A stretch of 29,019 bases of DNA from JBOGWP01 sp050693875 (lineage in GTDB: Bacteria; Actinomycetota; CADDZG01; JAHWKV01; JBOGWP01), in the NCBI GenBank assembly GCA_050693875.1, contig JBOGWP010000032.1:1-29019 (forward strand), in the 5' to 3' direction. Below, piece by piece: positions 15,767-25,562 of the stretch. The number at the start of each line of letters is the position of its first letter. Within the stretch, counting starts at the first letter, position 1. The position numbers and the translations under genes are program-made. The notes beneath the pieces are model-generated. The model made no database searches. It had not been told where the DNA came from and saw only the letters and a list, made by a program, of their open reading frames with translations.

Positions 15767-17991
15767 CCGCGCGCCTCCGCCGGAGCCGGAAGCGGCTCGG
15801 GCTGCGCGGGAGGAGCATCCTCGTGCAGCCCGAAGCGCTCGTAGAGCCGGCGCAGCGGCCGCGGCGCCCACCAGTTGGCGTTGCCGGCAAGCCGCATGAA
15901 CGCGGGAACGAGTGTTGCCCGGATGATGGTGGCGTCGAGGAGCACGGCCAGGGTCATCCCGACTCCCATCAGCTTGATGAGCGTGATCTTCGACGTGGCG
16001 AAGGCGATGAAGACAACCGCCAGCAGCGCCGCGGCGGCGGTGACGATCCTGCCCGTCCGCTCGAGCCCGACCGCGACCGACCGGACGTTGTCGCCGGTGA
16101 GGTCGTGCTCCTCCTTGATCCGCGAGAGCAGGAACACCTCGTAGTCCATCGAGAGGCCGAAGGCGACGCAGAACATCAGGATCGGGGTGGTCGTGTCGAG
16201 AGTGCCGGTGGGCGTGAAGCCGAGCAGCCCTGCGAGGTGCCCCTCCTGGAACACCCACACCATCGCCCCGAATGTGGCCGAGAGGGAGAGTAGGTTGAGC
16301 GCCGTGGCCTTGACGGGCACGAGCACGCTCCCGGTCATGAGGAACAGGACCACGAAGGTGACGAGTGCGATGGTGAGGGCCGCCAGCGGCATCCTGCTGA
16401 AGAGCTGGGCTTTCGCATCGACCAGCTCGGCGGAGGGGCCGCCGATCCGGACTGGGAACGGGGCCGGAAGGTCGCGGAGGCTCTCCACGAGGGCCTCCCC
16501 CTGGGGCGACATCGGCTCCACCGAGGGAACCACCGACAGCCAGGTCCCATCGGCGCTTGCAAACCGCGCCGAGAGCGGCGCGGGGGGGGCGACTCGGACT
16601 CCGGCGACGTAGAACCCGGTCACGGCGTCGACGCGAGCCACGCCGGGAAGGGCGGACGCGGCCGCGGCATACGCGTCGATGTCGGTCGAGCGGGCGGACG
16701 GGTCGCCGAGGGAAGGGGCCACGATCGCGAGAGCCGCCGCCTCCTCGGACGAGAAGTCAGCTCGGATGGCGTCCTGCACCCCACGGCTCGAGGCTCCCTT
16801 CGGCAGCGCTCGGTCGTCGGGAAGACCGAAGGTGACGCCGAGGAACGGAGCGCCGAGGATCGCCAGCAGGGCGATGGCGCCGATGGCGATCGGAAGGGGC
16901 CGCCGCATGACGAAGGTCGCCATCCGATGCCAGAAGCCCTCGCCGACCTCCTTGGGATGGCGCCGCCACAGCGTCAGGCGATCCACACGGGGGCCCAGAG
17001 CGGCGAGCAGCGCGGGGAGGGAGACGATCGCCCCCGCCGCCGCGATCGCCACGACCGCGACCCCTGCGTAGGCGAAGCTGTGCAAGAAGGGCAGCGGGAA
17101 CACGAGCAGTGCCGCCAGCGAGACCGCCACGGTGAGGGCGCTGAAGGCGATCGTGCGCCCGGCGGTCTCCAAGGTCCGGACGACCGCGGCTCCCGCGTCG
17201 AGGCCGCGGCGCATCTCCTCACGGAACCTCGAGACGATGAACAGGCTGTAGTCGATCCCGAGTCCAAGGCCCATCGCGGTGGCGAGGTTCAGGGAGAAGA
17301 TGGAGACGTCGGTGAAGCTCGTGAGGATCCGCAGCACGAGGAAGGTCCCCACCACCGCGATCGCCCCCACCCCGAGGGGGAGCCCGGCGGCGACCGCGCT
17401 GCCGAAGACCACGATGAGCAGCACCAGCACGACCGGGAGGGTGATGGCCTCCGCCAGGCGCAGGTCGTGCTCGATCTGCTCGCCGACCTGCCGGAAGATC
17501 TCCGCCTGCCCGCCCACGCGGGCCGATACGAGGTCGTCGTCGCGGGTGAAGCGCGGGGACAGCTCCTCCGCCATCGCCCGAAGCTCGTCCTCGTCGCCCG
17601 AGAGGCGAGCCAGGACGAGGGCCCGCCGCCCGTCGCGGCTGCGCAGCGGCGCGGGGGAGCCGAGGGTCCAGTAAGAGAAGGCCTGCGCGACCCCCTCCGA
17701 CGAGGCCAGCTCACCGGTGATCGCGGCCCCGCGTGCGGCCGTAGCAGGATCGTCGACCGACCCGCCCTTGGCCGTCACGAGCAGGATCAGGTTCGGATTG
17801 CCGGCGTTGAACTCGCGGTCGAGAATGGCCGCCGCTCGCCGCGACTCCATGCTCGGATCCTGGAACCCCCCGTTCGACAGGCGCGACGCGACGTTGCCAC
17901 CGAAGGCGCCGGCGAGGACCAGGAACAGGAGAGTTCCGGCGAGAACGGGGCGGTGGCGGCGGACGGCGAACCGGCCCAGGCGAGCGAGCAT
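15763..17991 (-). CDS. MMPL-family (RND superfamily) membrane exporter
   Basis: The product (742 aa) is a proton-driven exporter of the MmpL type. It has two halves, each with a first membrane helix, a large outer loop (about 35-175 and 385-540) and a block of five helices. The paired signatures LGLGIDYSLFIVSRFREE (first half) and FGLSMDYEVFLLSRIKEEH (second half) are intact, including the membrane Asp-Tyr pairs. Family members move lipids, siderophores or drugs. AAAGGA lies about 7 bases before the ATG. It is followed by its TetR gene with a 4-base overlap and preceded by a palindromic operator candidate. The substrate cannot be read from the sequence. Confidence 0.93.
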   Translation of the reverse strand: MLARLGRFAVRRHRPVLAGTLLFLVLAGAFGGNVASRLSNGGFQDPSMESRRAAAILDREFNAGNPNLILLVTAKGGSVDDPATAARGAAITGELASSEGVAQAFSYWTLGSPAPLRSRDGRRALVLARLSGDEDELRAMAEELSPRFTRDDDLVSARVGGQAEIFRQVGEQIEHDLRLAEAITLPVVLVLLIVVFGSAVAAGLPLGVGAIAVVGTFLVLRILTSFTDVSIFSLNLATAMGLGLGIDYSLFIVSRFREEMRRGLDAGAAVVRTLETAGRTIAFSALTVAVSLAALLVFPLPFLHSFAYAGVAVVAIAAAGAIVSLPALLAALGPRVDRLTLWRRHPKEVGEGFWHRMATFVMRRPLPIAIGAIALLAILGAPFLGVTFGLPDDRALPKGASSRGVQDAIRADFSSEEAAALAIVAPSLGDPSARSTDIDAYAAAASALPGVARVDAVTGFYVAGVRVAPPAPLSARFASADGTWLSVVPSVEPMSPQGEALVESLRDLPAPFPVRIGGPSAELVDAKAQLFSRMPLAALTIALVTFVVLFLMTGSVLVPVKATALNLLSLSATFGAMVWVFQEGHLAGLLGFTPTGTLDTTTPILMFCVAFGLSMDYEVFLLSRIKEEHDLTGDNVRSVAVGLERTGRIVTAAAALLAVVFIAFATSKITLIKLMGVGMTLAVLLDATIIRATLVPAFMRLAGNANWWAPRPLRRLYERFGLHEDAPPAQPEPLPAPAEARG

Positions 17992-18020
17992 GAGAGGTCC
18001 TTTCGTGCTTCCGGCGCTAA

Positions 18021-18049
18021 CTTATCGACGTCAGGCTAACGACGATAAG
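18021..18049 (-). promoter_or_regulatory. Palindromic operator candidate for the exporter-TetR operon
   Basis: Two 11-base arms, CTTATCGACGT and ACGACGATAAG, are inverted repeats with one mismatch, separated by 7 bases. The palindrome lies 30 bases before the exporter start, where a repressor would cover the promoter. GATAAG in the arm could double as a -10 box on the minus strand. The binding protein is inferred from position. Confidence 0.6.
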
Positions 18050-18105
18050 GTACGCCCCCTCCCAACGTGGAGTCAAGAGGGGCCGCCGTGTCTTGGTGGC
18101 GGAGC

Positions 18106-19555
18106 TCAGCGGGGGATAAAGGTGGCGTTGCGCGCCAACTCGAGGAGAGGCTGGGGCACGATCCCGACCACAGCGACGACGATCGCAGCCACGAGGGCGA
18201 CCAGGCCGCTCGCCGCATCGACTCCTTCGGGGCGCCCAACCCACTCCCTGGGCTCCTCGAGGAACATGAGAACGATGACCCGCAGATAGAAGGACGCCGC
18301 GACGGCGCTCGCCAGCACGCCGATCACGACGAGGGACGGCTGCCCTGCCTCCACCGATGCGGCGAACACCTCGAGCTTCGCCCAGAAGCCTGCCGTGGGA
18401 GGGAACCCCGCGAGGGAGATCAGCAGCGCGGCGAACGCCACCGCCAGGAAGGGCTGTCGAGACCACAGGCCGCGGTACTCATCGAGCGACAAGCCGTGCT
18501 CCTCCTCCCCCGCCACCGCCTGCACGACTGCGAACGCTCCCACGATCACCGCCGCGTAGACGGCGAGGTAGAAGAGGGAGCCCGACACGCCGCGGGTCCC
18601 GCCCGCGGCGACGCCGACCAGGAGGAACCCCGAATGGGCGATCGCCGAGTGGGCCAGCATCCGCTTCACGTCGGACTGCGCGACCGCCACGATGCTCCCC
18701 ACCACCATCGTCAGCACCGCGAGGGCCGACAGGGCCGGCCTCCAGTCTGATGCGAGGCTTGGGAAGACCAGGCCGACGAGCCGCAGCAGCACGGCAAACG
18801 CGGCGAGCTTGGCGGCGGCGGCCATGAACCCGACGGCGGGGGCGGGCGATCCCTGATAGACGTCGGGCGTCCACATGTGGAACGGGACGGCTGCGATCTT
18901 GAACGCCATCCCCACCACGAGCAGCGCGAGCCCGGCGAGCACGAGGCCGCGGCCGGCGATCAGGCCGGGGATCATCCTGTCGGCGATCGGAAGCAGCCGG
19001 GTGCTGCCCGAGCCTCCGTATACCAGGGCGACGCCGTACAGAAAGAACGCGCTCGCAAACGAGCCCGTGAGGAAGTACTTGAGCGATGCCTCCTGGGCGT
19101 CGCGGCGCCTGCGGCGCATCCCGGCCATGACGTAGAAGGCGAGCGAGAAGGTCTCCAGCGCAACGAACACCAGGATCAGGTCACCCGCGCTCGCCATCAG
19201 CATCATCCCGCTCGTGGCGAGCAGCACGAGCGCGTAGTACTCGGGGGCGGGGCCCTCGCCGCTCCGGACGAGGGGGAGCGACGCGATCACCGACAGGACC
19301 GCCACTGCCGCCAGGGCCACGCGGAAGAAGGCGGCGAAGCCGTCGGACACCACCGTCCCGGCGAAGGCGGAGCGGGGCGATCCCGCCGCCGCCAGGGCCA
19401 GGGCGCCCGACGCGGTGAGCAGGAGGGCGGCGCTCGCCGCGAGCGCTCGGGGGGAGGCACGCAGCCCGGCGACGAGGAGCACCAGGCCCCACCGCCACGA
19501 CCAGCTCGGGCGCCACCGCCAGGAGGTCGACGCCGGGGACCGCGAGCGGGCTCAC
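18106..19555 (-). pseudogene. nuoN: nuoN, cluster 2, frameshifted near its start
   Basis: This is an antiporter-like complex I subunit broken by one frameshift. The opening VDLLAVAPELVVAV is in one frame and the rest, from VLLVAGLRASP on, is in another. Dropping one C from the GGGGCC at about 19485-19490 joins them as AVGLVLLVAGL. The remaining 458 codons are clean, with LVFVALETFSLAFYVMAG and FHMWTPDVYQGSPAP intact. GTG at 19555 is proposed as the start because it would overlap the nuoM2 end as GTGA. The repaired gene then has 482 aa, the same as the cluster 1 NuoN. A shorter product from GTG at 19482 would lack helix 1. Whether the damage is real or a consensus error is open. Confidence 0.8.
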
Positions 19556-21052
19556 CGCGACGCCACCCTTGGTGTCCGCCCCGTCGACGCGCTGGAGCAC
19601 CCGCTCGACCGAGGGCTCGATCCGGTCGAGCACCGGCTTCGGGTAGACACCGAGCCACAGGATGGCGGCGAGCACCGGGGCGAGGACGGCGATCTCCCGC
19701 ATCGACGGGTCGCGCCACACGTGCCGGCGCTCGGCGTGGGGGATCCGCAGTGGGCCGTGAAAGACCCGCTCGTACGACCACAGCAGATACACCGCGGCGA
19801 GGACGATCCCGAACGCGCCGGCGATCGCGAGGGGCCGGCGCGCCACGAAGGTGCCGGCGAGGATGAGGAACTCCCCGACGAAGCCGTTGAGCCCGGGGAG
19901 CCCCAGCGAGGAGAGCGCGACGAGGAGAAAGGCCGCGGCGAAGACCGGCAGGGGCTGAGCCAGTCCCCCGAAATCGGCGATCCGGCGCGTGTGGGCTCGC
20001 TCGTACAGCATCCCGACGAGGAGGAAGAGCGCGCCGGTGGACAGCCCGTGGTTGACCATCTGCAGCACGCTCCCCGAGGTTGCGGAAACGCCGAGGGCGG
20101 CGATGCCCAGGACGACGAATCAGAGGTGCGAGACGCTCGAGTAGGCGACCAGGCGCTTGAGGTCGTCCTGGACGATCGAGACCGCACCCCCGTAGACGAT
20201 GCCGATCACGCCGAGGACGCCCAGCCAGAGGGCGAGCCGCTCCGAGGCCTCGGGGAACATAGGCAGCGAGAAGCGGAGGAAGCCGTAGGCCCCCATCTTC
20301 AGCAGCACGCCGGCAAGGAGGACGCTGCCGGCCGTGGGGGCCTCCGTGTGCGCGTCGGGCAGCCTGGTGTGCAACGGCCACACCGGCACCTTGACCGCGA
20401 AGCTGGCGAAGAAGGCGGCGAAGAGCCAGTACTGCAGGCGCAGCGGGAGATCGAGCTCCTGGAGCCGCACGATGTCGAAGGTCCGACCGCCGGCGAAGTA
20501 CAGAACCAGGATGCCGGCAAGCATCACCAGCGAGCCGGCCAGCGTGTAGAGGAAGAACTTGACCGCGGCGTAGACACGCCGCTCGTAGCCCCAGAGCCCG
20601 ATGAGGAAGTACATCGGGATGAGCATCCCTTCCCAGAACACATAGAAGAGGAGCAGGTCGAGGGAGACGAAGACGCCGAGCATCGCGCTCTCGAGCAGCA
20701 GCAGCACGACGTGGAACGCCTTCACCCTGTGTCCGACGTGCCACGAGGCGAGCACCGCCAGCGGCAGCAGGAAGGCGGTGAGGAGAACCATCCAGAGGCT
20801 GATACCGTCGATGCCGAGGTGAGAGGCAGCGCCGGCCGAGGGCACCCAGGCAGTCCGCTCGACGAGCTGGAAGCCGGCGTCGCCGGCGTCGAAGCGGGCG
20901 AGGACGAGCAGCGACGCCACGAAGGTGACGAGCGTGGTCGCCAACGCGGTGAGACGGATCCCCCGCTCCGAGTCTCTGGGAGCAAGGCCGACCAGCACGG
21001 CGCCGGCCGCGGGGAGCAAGAGCACGATCGACAGCAGGGGCGCGCCCGTCAT
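19552..21052 (-). pseudogene. nuoM: nuoM, cluster 2, with in-frame TGA and probable tail frameshift
   Basis: This is a NuoM paralogue, cut at codon 311 by TGA (20120-20122), where the family has Gly in SSVSHLGFV. The same frame continues with FVVLGIAALG and the rest of the protein, so a single GGA-to-TGA change explains it. Residue 230, Trp in the family segment HTWLPDAH, is Arg here (AGG at 20363-20365). Glu in FYVFWEGMLIPMYF is kept. At the end, the frame runs through VERVLQRVDGADTKGG into nuoN2 without a stop. The TGA of the expected GTGA overlap is one frame away, and the total length is one base over a whole number of codons. I therefore infer one more indel. ATGA overlap with nuoL2 fixes the start. 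Confidence 0.82.
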
Positions 21053-22972
21053 CGCCCTCTCACGATGACGAGCCCCAGCAGCGCCACGATCCCGACCAGC
21101 ATCGCCGCCGCATACCGCCGGACGAAGCTGGTCTGGATGCGCCGCAGCGAGGACGCGGCCCCCAGGACCGCCGCTCCGACCCCGACGACGGCGCGGTCGA
21201 CAAGCCGTGCATCGACGACGGCGAGCCCGGAGGCCGCCGCCTTGCCGGGGAGCACGACGAGGTTTCCGTACAGCCGGTCGACCCCATAGCCGTTGCGCGC
21301 GAGCGCGACCAGCCCGGCCGCTCGGGCGCTGATCCGGCCCCTCCGTTCCTCCGCGCGTGGCGCGAGGTAGAGGGCATAGGCCAGCCCGATGCCCGCAATT
21401 CCGAGCGCCAGCGCGATCCCGGCCAGCAGCGGCTCGGAGACCTCGGTGACCTTGCCGAGCGGGACCTCCGAGTGCGACGGGTGTGCGAAGACGGGCTCGA
21501 GAAAGCGGCCGATGCGCCCGTGGCGCCCGGCGCCGAGCAGCCCTCCGGCGCCGGCCCCCAGCGCGAGCAGGGCCAGCGGCGCGGTCATCGAAGGGGGCGA
21601 CTCGTGCGCGTGGACCCCGCCGGCGAGGCGCGAGCGGCCGAAGAAGGTGAGGAAGACCTGGCGCGAAGCGTAGAAGGCGGTGAGGAACGAGGCGAGCATC
21701 CCGACGATGCCGAGCGCGGGCCATCCGTGCTCCAACGCCCCCACGAGGATGGCGTCCTTCGGGAAGAAGCCTGCGAAAGGAGCGATGCCGCTGATGGCAA
21801 GCCAGCCCGCGAGGAAGGTGACCCCGGTGATGCGCATCGGCCGGAGCAGCCCCCCCATCCGCCTCATGTCGGTCTCCCCGCCGAGGGCGTGCATCACCGA
21901 ACCGGCCCCCAGGAACAGCAGAGCCTTGAAGAACGCGTGCGTCACGAGATGGAAGATGCCGGCCGCGTAGGCCGCGCCCGAGTGCGCGAGCGCGCCGATC
22001 CCCACCGCGAGGAACATGTAGCCCAGCTGCGAGATCGTGGAGTAGGCCAACACACGCTTGATGTCGTCCTGGACCACCGCGATCGTGTGGCGGCGTAGAG
22101 GGCCGTGGCGATCCCGACGACGGCGACGACCGTGGCCGCCGTCTGCGAACCCTCGAAGAGCGGGTGCAGCCGGGCGATCATGTAGACCCCCGCGGTGACC
22201 ATCGTGGCGGCGTGGATCAGCGCCGAGACCGGGGTTGGCCCCTCCATCGCGTCGGGGAGCCACACGTGGAGCGGGATCTGGGCCGACTTGCCGGTCGCGC
22301 CCAGGAACAGCAGCAGGGGGATCGCGGTGGCAATCGAGCCGGCCAGCGGATGATCGGCGATGGCGCGGAAGACGACGTCGAAGTCGAGACTGCCGAAGGT
22401 GGCGAGCACGAGCAGGATCCCGAGCAGGAATCCGAGATCGCCGATGCGGTTCACCACGAACGCCTTCTTCGCCGCCGCGGCCGCCGACGGGCGGTCGCGG
22501 TGGAAGGAGATCAGCAGGAAGGAGCATATCCCCACCAGCTCCCAGCCGGCGTAGAGCAGCAGGAAGTTGCCCGCGAGCACGAGCAGCAGCATCGAGAAAG
22601 CGAACAGGTTGAGCCATCCGAAGTAGTGGCGCGTCGCTCCTCGTGGGCCATGTAGCCCGTGGAGTACCAGTGGATGAGGGTCCCCACGCCGGTGACGACG
22701 AGGATCATCACCGCCGACAGCGGGTCGAGCCCCAGGTCGAACCCGGCGCGGACCGGCCCCGCCGAGATCCACTCGAACACCGTCTGCACGACCCGCCGAT
22801 CCGCGGGGGGCCGTGCGATCAGATCGGCGAAGAGCCGAAGCGAAACTACGAACGACGCCGCCATCGCCGCCGTCGCAAGCACGCCGGCCACGTGGCGGAT
22901 GCGCCGGCCGAACAGCAGCAGGACCGTCGAGGACGCCAGCAGGATCAGTGGGAGTGCCGGGAGCAGCCTCAC
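21049..22972 (-). pseudogene. nuoL: nuoL, cluster 2, with two frameshifts
   Basis: This is a NuoL paralogue spread over three frames. Part one (RLLPALPLILLAS to HWYSTGYMAHEERR) breaks at about 22629-22637, where one base seems missing. Part two (RHYFGWLNLF through FLGATGKSAQIPLHVWLPDAM to ATALYAA) breaks at about 22085-22096, where two bases seem extra. Part three (IAVVQDDIKRVLAYSTISQ onward) runs to the stop. Undoing both gives about 640 aa, close to the 655 of cluster 1. Conserved sites such as LLYAGWELVGICSF and GPTPVSALIHAATM are unharmed. Two GTG codons are possible; the one overlapping the nuoK2 stop as GTGA is used here. As given, no full-length protein can be made. Confidence 0.85.
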
Positions 22973-23274
22973 CACTTGAGCAGGCGGACCTGGTCGGCAT
23001 CGGCCGACGCCCTCGACCGGAATGCCGAGACGATGATGGCGAGGCCGATGACCACCTCCGCCGCGGCGACGACCAGCACGAAGAATGCAGCGATCTGGCC
23101 GTCGAGCGCTTTCAGCAGCCGGTCGAACGTGACGAAGGTGAGGTTGACGGCGTTCAGCATCAGCTCGATGGCCATGAACATCACGATCACGTTGCGCCGG
23201 ACCAGCACCCCGACCGCGCCGATCGTGAACAGCGCCGCCGAGATCACCAGGTACCAGGCTGCGGGGACCCTCAC
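22969..23274 (-). CDS. nuoK: NADH-quinone oxidoreductase subunit K, cluster 2
   Basis: The product (101 aa) is an intact three-helix NuoK, equal in length to the cluster 1 copy. Both membrane Glu residues are present: Glu37 in MAIELMLNAVN and Glu73 in AAAEVVIGLAI. The start is GTG, overlapping the nuoJ2 stop as GTGA, and its own stop overlaps the nuoL2 start in the same way. With nuoI2 it is one of only two undamaged genes in this cluster. Confidence 0.93.
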   Translation of the reverse strand: MRVPAAWYLVISAALFTIGAVGVLVRRNVIVMFMAIELMLNAVNLTFVTFDRLLKALDGQIAAFFVLVVAAAEVVIGLAIIVSAFRSRASADADQVRLLKW

Positions 23275-23818
23275 AGCCGCTCCCCCCGCGCCGCCTCGGG
23301 GGCGCGCTCTCCGCTGCGGCGGCGCGCCAGCACCATCACGCCCGCCACTGCGACGACGAGCAAGACCGACGTCGCCTCGAAGGGCAGCGACCATCGGGTG
23401 AACAGCTCGCGCGCCGCCGCTTCGACGTTCCCCTCGCCCGGACGGACGCGCGAGGCCGCCTCGGCACCCGTTCGAAGCCCTTCGGAAAGCCCGATGTAGA
23501 TCGCCTCGGCGATCAGGAGCAGGCCGAGTCCAGCCGCGAGAGGTCGCTGGAAGCGCAGCGGTTCGACGAGCGCCTGTGCTGGTCGATGCCGAGCAGCATC
23601 ACGACGAAGAGGTAGAGCACCATGATGGCCCCCGCATAGATGATGACCTGGAGCGCGGCGAGCAGGAAGGCCCGCTGGAGCAGGAACATCACCGCGAGGG
23701 CGATCTGCACCGCGACGAGAAACAGCGCCGCGTGCACCGCGTTGCGCGAGAGGATGACGGCCAGGGCGCTCGCCACCGCCACCGCGGCGACCACGACGAA
23801 CACGCTCACCTCGATCAC
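23271..23818 (-). pseudogene. nuoJ: nuoJ, cluster 2, with one frameshift
   Basis: This is a NuoJ paralogue. The first 80 residues or so, including LQVIIYAGAIMVLYLFVVML, are in one frame. The rest (QALVEPLRFQRPLAAGLG to the end) is in another. The switch is at about 23575-23580, and one missing base between GIDQH and QALVEP accounts for it. Repaired, it would have about 182 aa. GTG start, overlapping the nuoI2 stop as GTGA. The C-terminal helix LPFEATSVLLVVAVAGVMVL is intact and resembles that of cluster 1. Confidence 0.85.
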
Positions 23819-24462
23819 TCGTTCGTGGGCTCCTCGTCCTCACGAGCCGCCCCGCGCGTTCGCGCCAGGCGGGCCTTGATCGACCTGAACTCCCCGACCT
23901 CCTCGCCCGCAGGTAGCCAATCCTCGGCGTCGCGGCGCTGGAGCGGCGCGTCCACGAGCAGCATCTCCTTCGTGAAGATCAGGGCGTCCCTCGCGTCGGC
24001 CGATAGGTCGTAGGCGTTCGACATCACCAGCGCTTCCGTGGGGCACGCCTCGACGCAGAGCCCGCAGAAGATGCAGCGAAGATAGTTGATCTCGTACACC
24101 TCGGCGTAGCGCTCGCCGGGTGAGCGCCGGTCCTCCGGGGTGTTCTCCGCTCCGACCACCAGGATTGCGTCGGCGGGGCAAGCCCCGGCACACAGCTCGC
24201 AGCCGATGCACTTCTCCAGGCCATCCGGGTGCCGGTCGAGGATGTGACGACCCTTGAACCGTCCGAAGGGCTCGCGGACCTGCTCCGGGTACTGGACCGT
24301 GACCGGCTTGCGACCCAGGTGCTTGAGCGTCACGCCCAGGCCCTTCATCGACGCGGCCACGCCGTGCGCGATCTCGCGCAACCCCTGGAGTGGGCTCTCC
24401 TGTCTTGTTCGAGGCTTCCGGCGCTCCGTGGCTGGAGACTCCGCCTCGCCGCGCCCCCTCAT
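23815..24462 (-). CDS. nuoI: NADH-quinone oxidoreductase subunit I, cluster 2
   Basis: The product (215 aa) is a NuoI of near-normal length carrying two 4Fe-4S clusters: Cys85/88/91/95 (CIGCELCAGACP) and Cys130/133/136/140 (CIFCGLCVEACP). The first 35 residues are a charged leader; the conserved part starts at MKGLGVTLKHLGRKPVTVQYPE. It has none of the repeat-bearing tail found in the cluster 1 copy. ATG overlaps the nuoH2 stop as ATGA, which supports this start. The frame is intact. Confidence 0.93.
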   Translation of the reverse strand: MRGRGEAESPATERRKPRTRQESPLQGLREIAHGVAASMKGLGVTLKHLGRKPVTVQYPEQVREPFGRFKGRHILDRHPDGLEKCIGCELCAGACPADAILVVGAENTPEDRRSPGERYAEVYEINYLRCIFCGLCVEACPTEALVMSNAYDLSADARDALIFTKEMLLVDAPLQRRDAEDWLPAGEEVGEFRSIKARLARTRGAAREDEEPTNE

Positions 24463-25524
24463 GCCTGCACCACGGCGATGAACGCGGCAGACGCGAACAG
24501 CCAGACCAGCGCCGCCGGGATCAACAGCTTCCAGCCGACCGCCTGAGCCGGTCGTAGCGCAGCCTCGGGAGGGTGGCGCGCAGCCACACGAACAGGAACA
24601 CGGAGAAGAAGGTCTTGGCGAGGAACCAGACGATCGGCCACAGCCAGGGCAGCACCGGAAGGACCGGCCCGTCCCAGCCGCCCAGGAACAGAGCCACCGC
24701 GATCGCGGACACCGCGACGACGTGCAGGTACTCGCCGATGAAGAACATGGCGAACTTGATTCCCGAATACTCGGTGTGGAATCCGGCCACGAGCTCGGTC
24801 TCGGCCTCGGGGAGGTCGAAGGGAGCCCGGTTGCTCTCGGCCACCCCCGCATCGAGGAAGATCAGGAATGGCGGGGAACTGCGGCAGGATGAACCACCGC
24901 GGGATCAGCTCGCCGATGCCCCCGATCGGCCCCAGCCAAGCGATATCGCCCACCGGCCGGGCCTGCGCCTCGACGATCCCCCGGAGCGAGAGCGTGCCGG
25001 CGGCCATCACCACCGGCACGAGCGAGAGCGAGAGGCGCGATCTCGTAGGAAACCATCTGCGCGGTCGAGCGGATGCCCCCGAGCAGGGGGTACTTCGACC
25101 CGCTGGACCAGCCGGCGAGCACGACGCCGTACACCGCCAGCGACCCCATGGCCAGCACCCAGAGAAGGCCGACGTTGAGATCGGAGATCTCGAGGCCCAC
25201 CCGGTGCCCGAGCACCTCGACCCGCGGCCCGAACGGGATCGCCGCGAAGGTGAGGAAGGCGGGCACGAGCGAGGCGACCGGCGCGAGCAAATAGGTCGCG
25301 CGGTCGGCGTCGCGGGGCAGCAGGGGCTCCTTGAAGAAGAGCTTGATGCCGTCGGCAAGGGTGGTGAGCAGGCCGAACGGCCCCCAGCGGTTGGGGCCGA
25401 GGCGGCTCTGCATCCGTGCGACGACCTTGCGCTCGAACCAGACGATGAAGGTGACCAGCAGGAGCAGCGCCACGAAGACGACGACCACCTTCGCGACGAT
25501 CACGAGGAACAGGAACAGGGACAC
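24459..25524 (-). pseudogene. nuoH: nuoH, cluster 2, with three frameshifts
   Basis: This is a canonical-type NuoH: WFERKVVARMQ and RLGPNRWGPFGLL, unlike the cluster 1 copy. The frame breaks three times. At about 25036-25040 one base is extra between QMVSYEI and RLSLSLVPVVM. At about 24869 one base is extra between PQFPA and FLIFLDAGVAES. At about 24545-24549 one base is missing between RYDRL and QAVGWKLLIP. The net surplus of one base fits the total span, and the repaired gene has about 354 aa. FDLPEAETELVAGFHTEYSG is intact. The start is GTG with a poor ribosome site. It is the first nuo gene of the cluster; no nuoA-G precedes it. Confidence 0.85.
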
Positions 25525-25562
25525 GGTGGGTACGCCGGCGGGCCGGCGCCGGGACCAACGCA

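Noticed and set aside
20120..20122. UGA recoded as glycine, as in Gracilibacteria
   Set aside because: Many genes in the window end on TGA at clear coupled junctions, and the genome is GC-rich; a single point change or base error explains the site.
21049..25524. Programmed frameshifting in cluster 2
   Set aside because: The shifts are of both signs, occur at unrelated sequences without slippery heptamers, and recur in several genes; lesions or sequence errors are simpler.
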